Positions 7,198 to 15,292 are shown, counted from the first letter of the stretch. The stretch: DNA of 64,000 nt from Winogradskyella ludwigii (GCF_013403985.1 NZ_JABFDF010000002.1:124001-188000); one strand, 5' to 3'. Notes: generated by a model not told the origin, from the letters alone. Program-made: numbers and translations.

Positions 7198-8534
7198 TTA
7201 ATGTTTTTGAGGTGTTGGACCTTGGTTAATAGTTTTACCAACTAAGACTAAAAATAAAAGGCCTAATAGCATATATAAAGCAACAAAACAAAACCAAGCA
7301 AAGTAAATAAGGTATTACCAGAAGATACTGTAGGCGAAATACCATCACTTGTTCTCAGTAAACCGTAAACTAAATACGGTTGTCTGCCTAATTCTGCTGT
7401 GTACCAACCTGTGAGATTTGCTATATATGGAAATGGCACCAAAAACAAAATTGTCCAAAGTAATGGTTTTATAGTATATAGTTTTTTTCGCCATAAAAAG
7501 AAAAGCGCTAAAGCCATAACACCTATAAAAATGGTGCCCAAACCAACCATTATATGATAAGAATAGTATAATGCAGGAATGTTATCTGGCAATTCATCCT
7601 CCTCAAACTGATCCATACCAGGAATTTGTCTATCCCATTCTTGATACGTTAGAAAGCTCAATATATTAGGAACTGCGATTTTGTTATCTAATTTTTTATC
7701 GACCATATTAGGTTGACCAATCAAAACAATTTCTGCTCCTGCATGTTCTGTTTCAAAAATACCTTCCATTGCTGCGAAAGCACCTGGTTGATGTTTAGCC
7801 ACATTTTTAGCATTCCAATCTCCTGTTGGAAAAGCAACTAAAACACTAGAAACCAACCCGAAAATAACACCTGTTTTTAGAAACAGTCTTCCATATTCAC
7901 TATGTTTATCTCTTAAAATATAAAAAGCACCAATACTTGCTACAACGAAAGAAGATGTAACTACCGAAGCTAATTGATTATGTAAAAAAGCTGGTAACAA
8001 CCAAGGGTTACTAAAAAGTGCTGAGAAGTTTTCTAAAACAAATTTACCATTGTCTAAAATCTCATAACCAACAGGATGTTGCATCCAAGCATTTGTGGCT
8101 AAAATAAACCAACCACTTGCCCAAGACCCTAAAAACACCAGGAACCCAGTTAAGAAATGAAGTTTTTGTCCCATCAATTTCTCACCAAAAATAAATAGGG
8201 CTAAAAATGAAGATTCTAAAAAGAATGAGAACATGCCTTCCATGGCTAGAGTCTGACCTATAATTCCGCCTGTTAACTCAGAAAACTTTGCCCAATTGGT
8301 GCCAAATTGAAACTCCATTGGAATCCCTGTAACAACTCCCATTGTAAAGTTGATAGCAAATATTTTCATAAAAAACTTTGCTGCATTATTATATTTCTCG
8401 ATGTTATTTCTGAGGTATTTCCACTTAAAAAAGACAATCAATAAAGATAATCCCATGGTTAATTGTGGAAATATGTAGTGGAAAGTGATAGTAAATGCGA
8501 ACTGCAACCTATCGTAAAAAATCATGTCTTCCAT
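7198..8534 (-). CDS. cydA: cytochrome bd quinol oxidase subunit I, apparent frameshift near 3' end
   Basis: The haem ligands are present: His19 (TITFHYIFP), His185 (FLHNQLAS) and Met329 (HIMVGLG), as is the GRQPYLVYGLLRT motif near the C-terminus. The Q-loop region is short. In the main frame the protein stops at 7263 after 423 aa, ending in an atypical VLLLYICY. If one T is restored in the T/G-rich tract at 7281-7297 (minus strand GGTTTTGTTTTGTTGC), translation continues through VALYMLLGLLFLVLVGKTIN to a stop at 7198. That gives 445 aa, a normal length, ending 2 bp before cydB. This is either a sequencing error or a real mutation that shortens the last membrane helix. Confidence 0.9.
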
Positions 8535-8554
8535 ATATCTTATTTTGGATAATT

Positions 8555-8598
8555 CAAAGTTATCGATTTTGAAAGGTTTATTGTGTTACAATAGTTAC
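8555..8598 (-). promoter_or_regulatory. cydA promoter with Crp/Fnr-type palindrome
   Basis: The minus strand carries TAACTTTG (8555-8562; -7 consensus TAnnTTTG). Upstream is GTAACTATTGTAAC (8585-8598), which differs by one base from GTAACnnnnGTTAC. The palindrome centre is 33 bp from the centre of the -7 element, a position near -41.5 that is typical of class II activation. The same arrangement occurs before the peroxiredoxin and cytochrome c genes. Confidence 0.65.
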
Positions 8599-8601
8599 AA
8601 T

Positions 8602-9210
8602 TTATTCGTTTTTAACACCTACAAATCGAATAACTTCTGCCTTTCCTTTATGAAATTCGCCTTCTGAGAGTTCTATTGTTTTTTCTTCTAAAATTTTAAA
8701 ATCTAATCCTTTAAATTCCTGCTTAATTTCGTCTATAGAAAACAACATTTCTTTATTTTTAGGACCACCAGAACTATTTCCTAATTGCGCTTTTGCAAAG
8801 CCTTCAAAAATAATGGTTCCGCCTTTTTTTAATAGTTGTAACATTTGTTTATGCGCTCTTTTACGGATATCTATTGGAAAATGAGTGTAGCAAAATGCAA
8901 TGACATCAAATTGTTTAGGGCTTGTATAATCTAATACACTTGCAATTTCATAGTTGATATTAACCTTGTGCTGCTTAACTAAAAGCATTGCTTTTTCTCT
9001 TCCCTGTTCACTAACATCAAATGCAGAGACTTCCCAACCTTGAGTGGCTGCATATACAGCATTACGACCTTCACCTTCCGCAGGTAAAAGCAACGTTCCT
9101 ATTTCTAAATTTTGCAATTGCTCTTTAAAAAATTGATTTGGCTCTGTGCCATAAATAAATTCTTCTCTACCAAAACGCTCGTTCCAAAAATCTGCTGGAC
9201 TGTTCTTCAT
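8602..9210 (-). CDS. class I SAM-dependent methyltransferase (TehB-like)
   Basis: The 202-aa protein starts with DFWNERFGREEFIYGTEPNQ. It has the SAM-binding motif I as LLLPAEGEGRNAVYAA and motif II as VSAFDVSEQGREKA, then AFCYTHFP and GGTIIFEGFAK. This pattern is seen in the TehB/thiopurine-like branch of small methyltransferases. The substrate cannot be read from sequence. The gene follows the ICMT-like gene by 9 bp, in an apparent operon with the CstB-like sulfur enzyme, so a link to sulfur or toxic-oxyanion metabolism is plausible. Confidence 0.8.
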   Translation of the reverse strand: MKNSPADFWNERFGREEFIYGTEPNQFFKEQLQNLEIGTLLLPAEGEGRNAVYAATQGWEVSAFDVSEQGREKAMLLVKQHKVNINYEIASVLDYTSPKQFDVIAFCYTHFPIDIRKRAHKQMLQLLKKGGTIIFEGFAKAQLGNSSGGPKNKEMLFSIDEIKQEFKGLDFKILEEKTIELSEGEFHKGKAEVIRFVGVKNE

Positions 9211-9219
9211 AGTTTAGTC

Positions 9220-9675
9220 TTAAATAAATCGTCTTGTTTTTTGTTGATAGTTTGAATATTGCGGAAATTTATCTGCTAATAATTGTTCTTCATATTTAGA
9301 TTTAAAATAAAAAAGAAGCCATAACAATAAGAATATTATAAATTTAAATAGAGAGGCTTCAAATACAGCATATCCCAATGTTATTGCTAAAATACTCATA
9401 TAAATAGGATGTCTTGAAATTGAAAAAGCACCATTTATTATGAGTTCACTTTTTAATACTGGTGTTGGGAATGGTGAAATCTTAGTGTTTATTTGCAACA
9501 ACGCAATAATCCCTATAACGAGACCTAAAATTGCCACAACTAAACCAGAATACCTCAACCATTCGGCAACATTTAAAACGAGCAATTCAACCGGTAAAAC
9601 ATATACTAAAAATAGTACAACCTGAATACTTACAAATGTGTAGTCCTTTATAGTTGGTTTTCCTGATATATTCAA
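9220..9675 (-). CDS. isoprenylcysteine methyltransferase-family membrane protein
   Basis: This 151-aa protein has four or five membrane segments. Its C-terminal motif NGAFSISRHPIY...KYEEQLLADKFPQYSNYQQKT is diagnostic of the ICMT/phospholipid methyltransferase family, in which the RHPxY and EE segments bind SAM. The first plausible start is TTG at 9675. No in-frame ATG precedes the first membrane helix, and an in-frame stop lies at 9700-9702, so TTG is likely real. It sits between the CstB-like gene and the methyltransferase gene with short spacing. Its substrate is unknown. Confidence 0.8.
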   Translation of the reverse strand: MNISGKPTIKDYTFVSIQVVLFLVYVLPVELLVLNVAEWLRYSGLVVAILGLVIGIIALLQINTKISPFPTPVLKSELIINGAFSISRHPIYMSILAITLGYAVFEASLFKFIIFLLLWLLFYFKSKYEEQLLADKFPQYSNYQQKTRRFI

Positions 9676-9689
9676 ATTATAAGTTCTTC

Positions 9690-11039
9690 TTATTGTTTTT
9701 TAAATTTTGTGACATCATCTCCTAAATCATAAACAGGTATTTTTTCTATAAGATTAGAAATTATACTTCGGCCTGCTGCACTTCTGTAACCACCTGCACA
9801 ATGTACTACTATTGGTTTATCTGTTGGGATTTCATTTTTACTATCTCGTAATTCATTTAAAGGAATAGAAATCGCGGAATCAAAAACCTGACCTGCTTCT
9901 ACTTCACTTTTATTTCTAATATCAACTATGGTATATTTATCTAAATGGTTTTTGAATTCACCTATATTAAGTTCTTTCGATTTTTCAAAAGTAACTGCAT
10001 CTAACGTTATCAAACCTTTTAGTTGTTTTTCGTAACCGATTTTGGCAACACGTTTTAACATTGTTTCGCGATTATCTATAGATTGTATTACCAAGTAAAA
10101 AGATTCTTCTGGCTTTACTATAGAACCTAACCAAGTTTCAAATTTATCATCGTCCGTTTCTGCAATTATATTGATACTATTAGGCAAATGATTTTTATTG
10201 AAATCGTCTTTATTTCTTACGTCAACAACCACAGTGTTTCCAAAATCAGAGTTATCTACTTTAAATTGAAATGTTGGTTTGGCAATACTACTTTGAACGT
10301 TTTCGGCACCATTTTTATTTATATCTACATTAAATCCAAAATACGATGGAATAAAGGGTTGATCTTTTAAAATATGGTTAATAAATTGTGCTTCTGATAG
10401 CTTTTTAAATGCCCAATTTTCTTTTCTTTCTCTACCTAATGTACTTTGAGAATCGGTACTCATATTTTTACCACACAATGAACCTGCACCATGAGCTGGA
10501 TAAACTATTGTGGTATCTGGTAAATGATTAAACTTATTTTGGATTGTATGATACATACTTTCCGCTAATTCTTCTCTTTTTGCCTTCATGTTACCTGCTT
10601 TTTCTCTTAAATCTGGTCGTCCAACATCACCAATAAATAAGGTATCTCCAGAAAACATAGCATGATGATTATTTTCATCTACTGCAATTATGGTTATACT
10701 ATCTGGTGAGTGACCAGGTGAATTAATAGCAGAAAACGTCGACTTTCCTATAGTTATAGAATTACCATCATCAAAAGCTTGGTGAGGATAGTTGGCGCCT
10801 ACTAATTTGCTCACATAAATTGTTGCACCAGTTTCTTTATGTATCTGTAAATGACTGCTCACAAAATCGGCATGTGGATGAGTTTCAAAAACGGCTTTAA
10901 TTTTTACATTATGCTTTTCTGCCAATTGATAATAAGGTTTAGGGTCTCTCGCTGGATCCACTAAGGCCATTTCATTACCACTAATAATTGCGTAAGAATA
11001 ATGTGCTAATGGTTTGTCTTCAAATTGTATAACTTTCAT
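9690..11039 (-). CDS. CstB-like persulfide dioxygenase-rhodanese fusion
   Basis: The protein is 449 aa. Residues 1-240 form a metallo-beta-lactamase domain of the ETHE1/CstB type, with THPHADFVSSH, the metal-bridging SGDTLFIGDVGRPDL and YPAHGAGS. Residues about 255-345 form a rhodanese-like domain without a catalytic cysteine (SFYLVIQSIDNRE). Residues about 360-449 form a rhodanese domain with the active-site loop VHCAGGYRS. This MBL/pseudo-rhodanese/rhodanese order is that of staphylococcal CstB, which oxidises persulfides to thiosulfate or sulfite. It is predicted to be cytoplasmic and to detoxify sulfide-derived persulfides. Confidence 0.88.
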   Translation of the reverse strand: MKVIQFEDKPLAHYSYAIISGNEMALVDPARDPKPYYQLAEKHNVKIKAVFETHPHADFVSSHLQIHKETGATIYVSKLVGANYPHQAFDDGNSITIGKSTFSAINSPGHSPDSITIIAVDENNHHAMFSGDTLFIGDVGRPDLREKAGNMKAKREELAESMYHTIQNKFNHLPDTTIVYPAHGAGSLCGKNMSTDSQSTLGRERKENWAFKKLSEAQFINHILKDQPFIPSYFGFNVDINKNGAENVQSSIAKPTFQFKVDNSDFGNTVVVDVRNKDDFNKNHLPNSINIIAETDDDKFETWLGSIVKPEESFYLVIQSIDNRETMLKRVAKIGYEKQLKGLITLDAVTFEKSKELNIGEFKNHLDKYTIVDIRNKSEVEAGQVFDSAISIPLNELRDSKNEIPTDKPIVVHCAGGYRSAAGRSIISNLIEKIPVYDLGDDVTKFKKQ

Positions 11040-11170
11040 AATAATTCTATTTTTTTATGCTTTAGAATTTCAACTTTAAATCGTTTTCTTTAATTATGAT
11101 TGTTCTATTTCTATAAAATATCGTTTCATATAAATATAACTTAAAGTATCTAAAAATCCTAAATGCTTTA

Positions 11171-11202
11171 ATTTAAAAAAAGCCTCAAATTGAGGCTTTT
11201 TC
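11171..11202 (-). terminator. intrinsic terminator after the peroxiredoxin gene
   Basis: A GCCTCAA/TTGAGGC stem is flanked by A and T runs (minus strand AAAAAGCCTCAATTTGAGGC then TTTTTTT). It lies 20-50 bp past the peroxiredoxin stop. Confidence 0.85.
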
Positions 11203-11220
11203 CCTAACCTAATCTGTATT

Positions 11221-11946
11221 TTACTTTTCAAGGATCTCGTTTAAAACTAAATTTTTATCTAACTTTTTAGTACAGAAGAACCAATCTTTACAATCTAAGT
11301 CTTCTGTAGAACTCATACGTTCTTCTGCTACACCACAAGAACCTGCAGGCGATACAATTACATCGTCACCTGGATTCCAATCAGCAGGTGTTGCAACATT
11401 AAATTTGTCTGAAGTTTGCATAGCGATTAAGGCTCTGTATAACTCATCGAAGTTACGTCCTAAGCTTAATGGGTAATAAATGATAGCTCTAACGGTTTCG
11501 TTAGGGTCTACAAAAAAGACCGCTCTAACAGCTTGTGTTTTGCTTTCTCCTGGCTGAATCATTCCATATTTTTTGGCAACGTCCATAGAAATATCTTCAA
11601 TTAGAGGAAACTTAACCTCTATGTTTTTCATGCCTTTAAACTCAATCTTGTCCTTAATAGTTCTTAACCAAGCAATATGGCTGTAAAGACCATCAATAGA
11701 TAAGCCAATAAGACTACAATTTGCTTTTGCAAATTTTTCTTCTAAATGCGCAAAAGTCATAAACTCAGAGGTACAAACTGGTGTGAAATCTGCAGGATGA
11801 CTAAATAATATTGACCATTTACCTTTGTAATCTGACGGGTAATTAATATCTCCTTGTGTTGTTACCGCTGTAAATTCTGGTGCTTTATCACCAATTCTTG
11901 GCATTGCAAATGATTGCTCTTCTTTTATTGATTCTGTAGTATTCAT
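11221..11946 (-). CDS. peroxiredoxin (Prx6/archaeal-type, with C-terminal cysteines)
   Basis: This 241-aa cytoplasmic thiol peroxidase has the peroxidatic motif PADFTPVC (PxxxTxxC, near residue 58) and the conserved arginine region AVRAVFFVDPNE. The C-terminal arm carries DLDCKDWFFC. Such cysteine pairs occur in archaeal peroxiredoxins such as ApTPx, where they resolve the active cysteine. It reduces hydrogen peroxide and organic peroxides. It is monocistronic, with its own terminator and a promoter that carries the same palindrome as cydA. A thioredoxin encoded at 12912 is a natural reductant. Confidence 0.92.
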   Translation of the reverse strand: MNTTESIKEEQSFAMPRIGDKAPEFTAVTTQGDINYPSDYKGKWSILFSHPADFTPVCTSEFMTFAHLEEKFAKANCSLIGLSIDGLYSHIAWLRTIKDKIEFKGMKNIEVKFPLIEDISMDVAKKYGMIQPGESKTQAVRAVFFVDPNETVRAIIYYPLSLGRNFDELYRALIAMQTSDKFNVATPADWNPGDDVIVSPAGSCGVAEERMSSTEDLDCKDWFFCTKKLDKNLVLNEILEK

Positions 11947-11975
11947 AATTTTAAAAGTATTTAATTAATTTATAA

Positions 11976-12019
11976 CAAATGTACATTGTAATAGTTTTTA
12001 ACTATGTAACTAAAGTTAC
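11976..12019 (-). promoter_or_regulatory. peroxiredoxin promoter with Crp/Fnr-type palindrome
   Basis: TACATTTG (11976-11983, minus strand) fits the -7 consensus. GTAACTTTAGTTAC (12006-12019) is a perfect GTAACnnnnGTTAC palindrome centred 33 bp upstream of the -7 centre, equivalent to about -41.5. Confidence 0.7.
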
Positions 12020-12137
12020 CTTCTCAAGGCTTTTTTATCGTGAACTTTGATATTTGACATTAAAATTAGTTTTTATACCAATTAAAGCCAATGATTAAGA
12101 TCAGTCTGTAAATTAAAGAGCTATTCTATATTTATAT

Positions 12138-12344
12138 ATGAAGATTTTTCAATACGTTTTTGTACTATTCTTTTTATTATTGATTATTTTCAATAGTACA
12201 AAAGCTTCATTGACTTATGCATATTACGAATTAGATCCAATAGGATTTGTAGAAAATCTATGTGAGAACAAAGACAAACCCGAAATGCATTGTAATGGGA
12301 AATGCCAATTAATGAAAGTAACGGCAACTCATTGGTTCGTTTAG
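12138..12344 (+). CDS. small secreted/membrane protein with HCNGKC motif, probably truncated
   Basis: This 68-aa protein has an N-terminal hydrophobic segment (VFVLFFLLLIIFNS) and then YELDPIGFVENLCENKDKPE followed by MHCNGKCQLMKV. The CxxK-C motif and spacing resemble small flavobacterial proteins that I associate with the 5' side of TonB-dependent receptor genes. Those are generally longer, with a run of residues after NGKC. Here the frame stops ten residues past the motif (TATHWFV), and a receptor-like 3' tail follows in another frame. It may therefore be a deletion remnant. A metal-related role is a guess from the cysteines. Confidence 0.5.
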   Translation: MKIFQYVFVLFFLLLIIFNSTKASLTYAYYELDPIGFVENLCENKDKPEMHCNGKCQLMKVTATHWFV

Positions 12345-12363
12345 TACAACTTCAATATTATAA

Positions 12364-12507
12364 AAGATTTATACATTAGATAAGGCTTATAATAATCGCC
12401 TCAACTTTTCATTTACAAACCAAACCAATTTTGGAAGCACATCAATTACAGAACCTGGTAGAAATTTTTCAGTCGTTTTACAATCGAAAATTTTAATTAA
12501 ATTATAA
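12364..12507 (+). pseudogene. 3' remnant of an outer-membrane receptor-like gene
   Basis: An open stretch with no start codon reads LDKAYNNRLNFSFTNQTNFG then STSITEPGRNFSVVLQSKI and a stop. The EPGRNFSV ending with alternating polar and hydrophobic residues is typical of the last beta-strand of TonB-dependent receptors. The stretch is only 47 codons long and follows the truncated HCNGKC gene directly. I read the pair as the two ends of a receptor locus joined by a deletion. The assignment rests on a short motif. Confidence 0.4.
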
Positions 12508-12585
12508 ACTCGTTTAATCTTCCCTTTTAAACAGAAAACGTTAAACGAGTTCAAAAAAAAAAGGATAACTAATAATTAGCTATCC
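12507..12585 (-). terminator. terminator region, two inverted repeats
   Basis: For the minus-strand gene ending at 12612, a near-perfect stem (12563-12585, GGATAGCTAAT pairing with ATTAGTTATCC with one mismatch) is followed on that strand by ten T residues (12553-12562). An outer 11-bp pair, AACTCGTTTAA (12507-12517) with TTAAACGAGTT (12541-12551), could serve the plus strand. Confidence 0.8.
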
Positions 12586-12611
12586 CCTTTTCTGTTGTTT
12601 ATAATCAGTTT

Positions 12612-12809
12612 TTAATTGGCACTCTCAGTGCTATCTTGTTTTTCTTCAAAGCCGCTAGATGCATCAATATTATCAGATTCTTCTTTGGGTTTACCACCCA
12701 TTAAAAAATTAATTAATATACCTACCAATGTAATACATACTACAGCAAAAATAGCAATCATTACTACTCCGTTACTCCAGCTGTATAATCCGATGCTCTG
12801 TGAAATCAT
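12612..12809 (-). CDS. small single-pass membrane protein
   Basis: The protein is 65 aa from the ATG at 12809 (MISQSIGLYSWSNG). It has one membrane helix (VVMIAIFAVVCITLVGILIN) and an acidic tail (KPKEESDNIDASSGFEEKQD). An in-frame ATG at 12875 would add 22 residues that look less like a natural N-terminus. I recognise no family. It precedes a strong terminator and follows the thioredoxin and cytochrome c genes on the same strand, so it may be the last gene of that operon. Confidence 0.6.
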   Translation of the reverse strand: MISQSIGLYSWSNGVVMIAIFAVVCITLVGILINFLMGGKPKEESDNIDASSGFEEKQDSTESAN

Positions 12810-12911
12810 AATATTTAGTGTTAGTGTTTCTAAGAGTGTAAATATAATATTTGGATTTATAATCAAATATGACATTTGTCAGTTAAATGATAACTTACTC
12901 TAATCTCGGTT

Positions 12912-13205
12912 TTAATTTGAATTTATAACAGTAATAATTTCGTTTTTCTGAAGCACACCAGATTGCCTCCAAACCTGTTTTCCATTTTTAAATAACAACA
13001 TCGTAGGAACACCACGCACTTGATATTTTGAAGCTAAAGCTTGATTTTTGTCCACATTAATTTTTATAATAGAAACTTTATCCTCCAATTCGTCCTTTAC
13101 TTGTTTTAAAATTGGTCCTAACATTTTACATGGTCCACACCAATCTGCGAAAAAATCAACTAAAACGGGTTTATCTTGATTTATTATTTCTAAAAATTTG
13201 CTCAT
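12912..13205 (-). CDS. trxA: thioredoxin
   Basis: This 97-aa protein has the active site FFADWCGPCKML near residue 25, the cis-proline loop YQVRGVPTML and the ending LFKNGKQVWRQSGV. It is a canonical cytoplasmic thioredoxin without a signal peptide. I place the start at the ATG at 13205 (MSKFLEIINQ). A longer frame from 13268 would overlap the cytochrome gene and adds nothing thioredoxin-like. It lies 13 bp after the cytochrome c stop. It could supply electrons to the peroxiredoxin at 11221. The symbol is by family. Confidence 0.9.
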   Translation of the reverse strand: MSKFLEIINQDKPVLVDFFADWCGPCKMLGPILKQVKDELEDKVSIIKINVDKNQALASKYQVRGVPTMLLFKNGKQVWRQSGVLQKNEIITVINSN

Positions 13206-13218
13206 ACCTGACTTGATT

Positions 13219-14232
13219 TTATTTATTAAAAGTAATACTCCAAATACCTCTAACTTCATTAACATCATAACCTATCGCTTTATCTAATGGATATAGACTC
13301 TTAATTCGTGTTAATGTTGTATTCTCTAAAGTTTCATTAGGTTTTCCGTGGCATTGAAGACACATTGTGTTTGTCGTAATTGGATAATAAACCATTACAC
13401 TAGTATCTAATTCTTTTACTATTGGTTTTGGTTCTTCATTATTTGCAACTATTTTTTTATAAGTATTAATATACTGTAATTCTTCTGAATTAGCTTTATT
13501 ATTTGGGTTTCTTGGTTTATCTGTTACTCGTTTAATTTGAGCATTGTGGGCAACAGCCATACTATCTGTTAAAGGATATGCTTGTACATTACAAAAAGCT
13601 AATGCTTCTAACACTCCCTTTTTCTGAATGGTTCCCATTAAATTTTTACCTAAAACCGCTTTTGTTGTTAAAGCATATTTTAAACCTCTCTCACCATAAG
13701 ACAAGTCTTCAAAATTAGTTTGGGCTTGTTGCATACCATGCTTTTTACCTTGACCATTTCCCATACCCTTACCATTTCCCATGCCTTTACCTCGTTCTTC
13801 ATTGAAGTGATCTTCAAACCATTCTGGTTGCTCAATTTCAAAATCATACATATAATCTGCAATCTGTTCTATAGTTTTCTCTGCAAATGCTTGTTTAGGC
13901 ATCACACCAAATCGTTTTACAGCTCCATACAATTTAGCATCTTTGGCATTTGGGTTTTTAATCCAAGCTTGCATTGAAGCAATAAAATCTTCTTTACTTA
14001 TCTCACTATCAATATAATGCTTTTTAATGGCAATCATTGGAGGACCAATTCTATCGGCTTCAGTTGCAGTAGGATTATGACACACGTAACAATTAGCCTC
14101 CATTAACTTTTTACCAGAATGCTCTGTTTCACTTGATTTATCAACACTACCATAAGTATCATTATTCTTTTTACCAGAATTGCAGCTTACTAAAGTGATC
14201 AATAAAACGAGTAATCCTATGCTATTTTTCAT
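13219..14232 (-). CDS. c-type cytochrome lipoprotein with DUF3365-like haem domain
   Basis: The protein is 337 aa from the ATG at 14232, with lipobox LVSC near residue 17. The first c-haem site is CYVCH (near residue 47) with a methionine candidate in RFGVMPKQAF. A low-complexity linker follows, repeating GKGMGN and ending GQGKKHGMQQ. The C-terminal half resembles DUF3365/Tll0287-like domains (LAFCNVQAYPLTDSMA; PRNPNNKANSEE) and carries a second haem site, CLQCH. It is predicted to be a periplasm-facing electron carrier or haem sensor. Its promoter has the palindrome shared with cydA and the peroxiredoxin gene. Confidence 0.85.
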   Translation of the reverse strand: MKNSIGLLVLLITLVSCNSGKKNNDTYGSVDKSSETEHSGKKLMEANCYVCHNPTATEADRIGPPMIAIKKHYIDSEISKEDFIASMQAWIKNPNAKDAKLYGAVKRFGVMPKQAFAEKTIEQIADYMYDFEIEQPEWFEDHFNEERGKGMGNGKGMGNGQGKKHGMQQAQTNFEDLSYGERGLKYALTTKAVLGKNLMGTIQKKGVLEALAFCNVQAYPLTDSMAVAHNAQIKRVTDKPRNPNNKANSEELQYINTYKKIVANNEEPKPIVKELDTSVMVYYPITTNTMCLQCHGKPNETLENTTLTRIKSLYPLDKAIGYDVNEVRGIWSITFNK

Positions 14233-14248
14233 CTGAAATATATTTGAA

Positions 14249-14292
14249 TAAAAATACAATAGATTTATTTTTTACTTCGTAACTAATGTTAC
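14249..14292 (-). promoter_or_regulatory. cytochrome c promoter with Crp/Fnr-type palindrome
   Basis: The minus strand carries TATTTTTA (14249-14256; one mismatch to TAnnTTTG) and upstream GTAACATTAGTTAC (14279-14292), a perfect GTAACnnnnGTTAC. The centre-to-centre distance is 33 bp, exactly as at the other two sites. The TTG codon near 14259 lies too close to this promoter to be the start, which supports the ATG at 14232. Confidence 0.6.
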
Positions 14293-14337
14293 ACTCAAAA
14301 GATAGAATGTTATTTAGAATGTATGTTTACAACAAAT

Positions 14338-14403
14338 ATAGATTCACTCACACAAATTACTATAAGTGAAGTCGTTGAACAAGTTTTTTATATAAAAAAG
14401 TAG
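14338..14403 (+). pseudogene. possible 5' remnant of a ydjM-like gene
   Basis: GATTCACTCACACAAATT (14341-14358) is identical over 18 bases to the start of the YdjM-like gene at 30694-30711 and keeps its frame (DSLTQI). The ATG is replaced by ATA, and the frame ends after about 20 codons with weak similarity to the GEAVLGKKV part (SEVVEQVFYIKK). It probably represents a decayed paralogue, although chance cannot be excluded for so short a match. Confidence 0.35.
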
Positions 14404-14474
14404 ATAACAAGATTCTTTTATACTCTGCCATTTTGGTGCTCTTAGTTTAGACAATGTTTCAAAAACGAAATTCC

Positions 14475-14497
14475 AAAAAAAAAGACCTTACAAAGGT
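14475..14497 (-). terminator. intrinsic terminator of the NRPS-PKS operon
   Basis: On the minus strand ACCTT-TGT-AAGGT (14485-14497) is followed by C and nine T residues (14475-14483). It lies 25-47 bp past the PPTase stop, at the 3' end of the biosynthetic operon. Confidence 0.7.
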
Positions 14498-14521
14498 TCA
14501 TTAATGGCTTTTAGGCTTTAC

Positions 14522-15292
14522 TTAAGAGGTCTGAAACTGTAATAATTCATCATAAGTTGTTGGTAAACTGTAGATAGAAATATGATCGGGAGTTAAACGT
14601 TCAGCATCAAAAGCCAAAGCTGCGACGTAGTCTTCATCTAAATCAAAACCAGAAACATCTATTTTTTGATAATCGCCTAACAACTCTTGAGATATTAAAT
14701 GGTAGTCGTCTAAAGAGGGAATTTGAGCAAAACAATCCGAAATCCCTTTACCTGTAGCTTTAACAAAGGCTTCTTTACGAGTCCAAAGATTATAAAAAGT
14801 CCTTCTTTTATTCGAAGAGTTTTTAATGGTATATTTTTCGCTATCACTAAAAACATGATTTAAAATATCTGTAAAATCGAAATCCTTACTCACATATTCA
14901 ACGTCTACTCCTACGGACACATCACCAATAGCAATTAATGCATAATTCTCTGAATGGGATACGTTAAAATGAATAGGTTTTTGGTGTGATAAATAAGGTT
15001 TTTTATTCTTATCCTTTTTAAATTCAATTTTAGAAGGTGTTATTTCTAATTGATTAGACAACAAGAATCTTAATAACCCTCTACAAATTATAAATCGGTT
15101 TTTGTCTTTTAAGAAATGATATCGGTCTGCTCGTTCAACCTCATCTGAAGACAAAAATTCTACCAAATTAGGAATCATCTGAACGAAATCGGACAATTTA
15201 ATTCTAAAGAGTTTTAAGTTGGGGTGTTTAGAAACTAAATTTGATTTTATATCTAATTGACCACAACGAACGTTGTAACTAGATTTACTCAT
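14522..15292 (-). CDS. Sfp-type 4'-phosphopantetheinyl transferase
   Basis: This 256-aa protein carries the family motifs VSVGVDVEYV (GIDIE-like, Mg binding) and LWTRKEAFVKATGKG (WxxKEAxxK), plus SRxxxK-like and HFNVSHSENY segments. It transfers phosphopantetheine from CoA to carrier-protein serines. The ATG at 15292 overlaps the end of the NRPS gene by 8 bp; a GTG codon lies one codon earlier. Being translationally coupled to the synthetases, it most likely activates their three carrier domains. It is the last gene before the terminator. Confidence 0.93.
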   Translation of the reverse strand: MSKSSYNVRCGQLDIKSNLVSKHPNLKLFRIKLSDFVQMIPNLVEFLSSDEVERADRYHFLKDKNRFIICRGLLRFLLSNQLEITPSKIEFKKDKNKKPYLSHQKPIHFNVSHSENYALIAIGDVSVGVDVEYVSKDFDFTDILNHVFSDSEKYTIKNSSNKRRTFYNLWTRKEAFVKATGKGISDCFAQIPSLDDYHLISQELLGDYQKIDVSGFDLDEDYVAALAFDAERLTPDHISIYSLPTTYDELLQFQTS

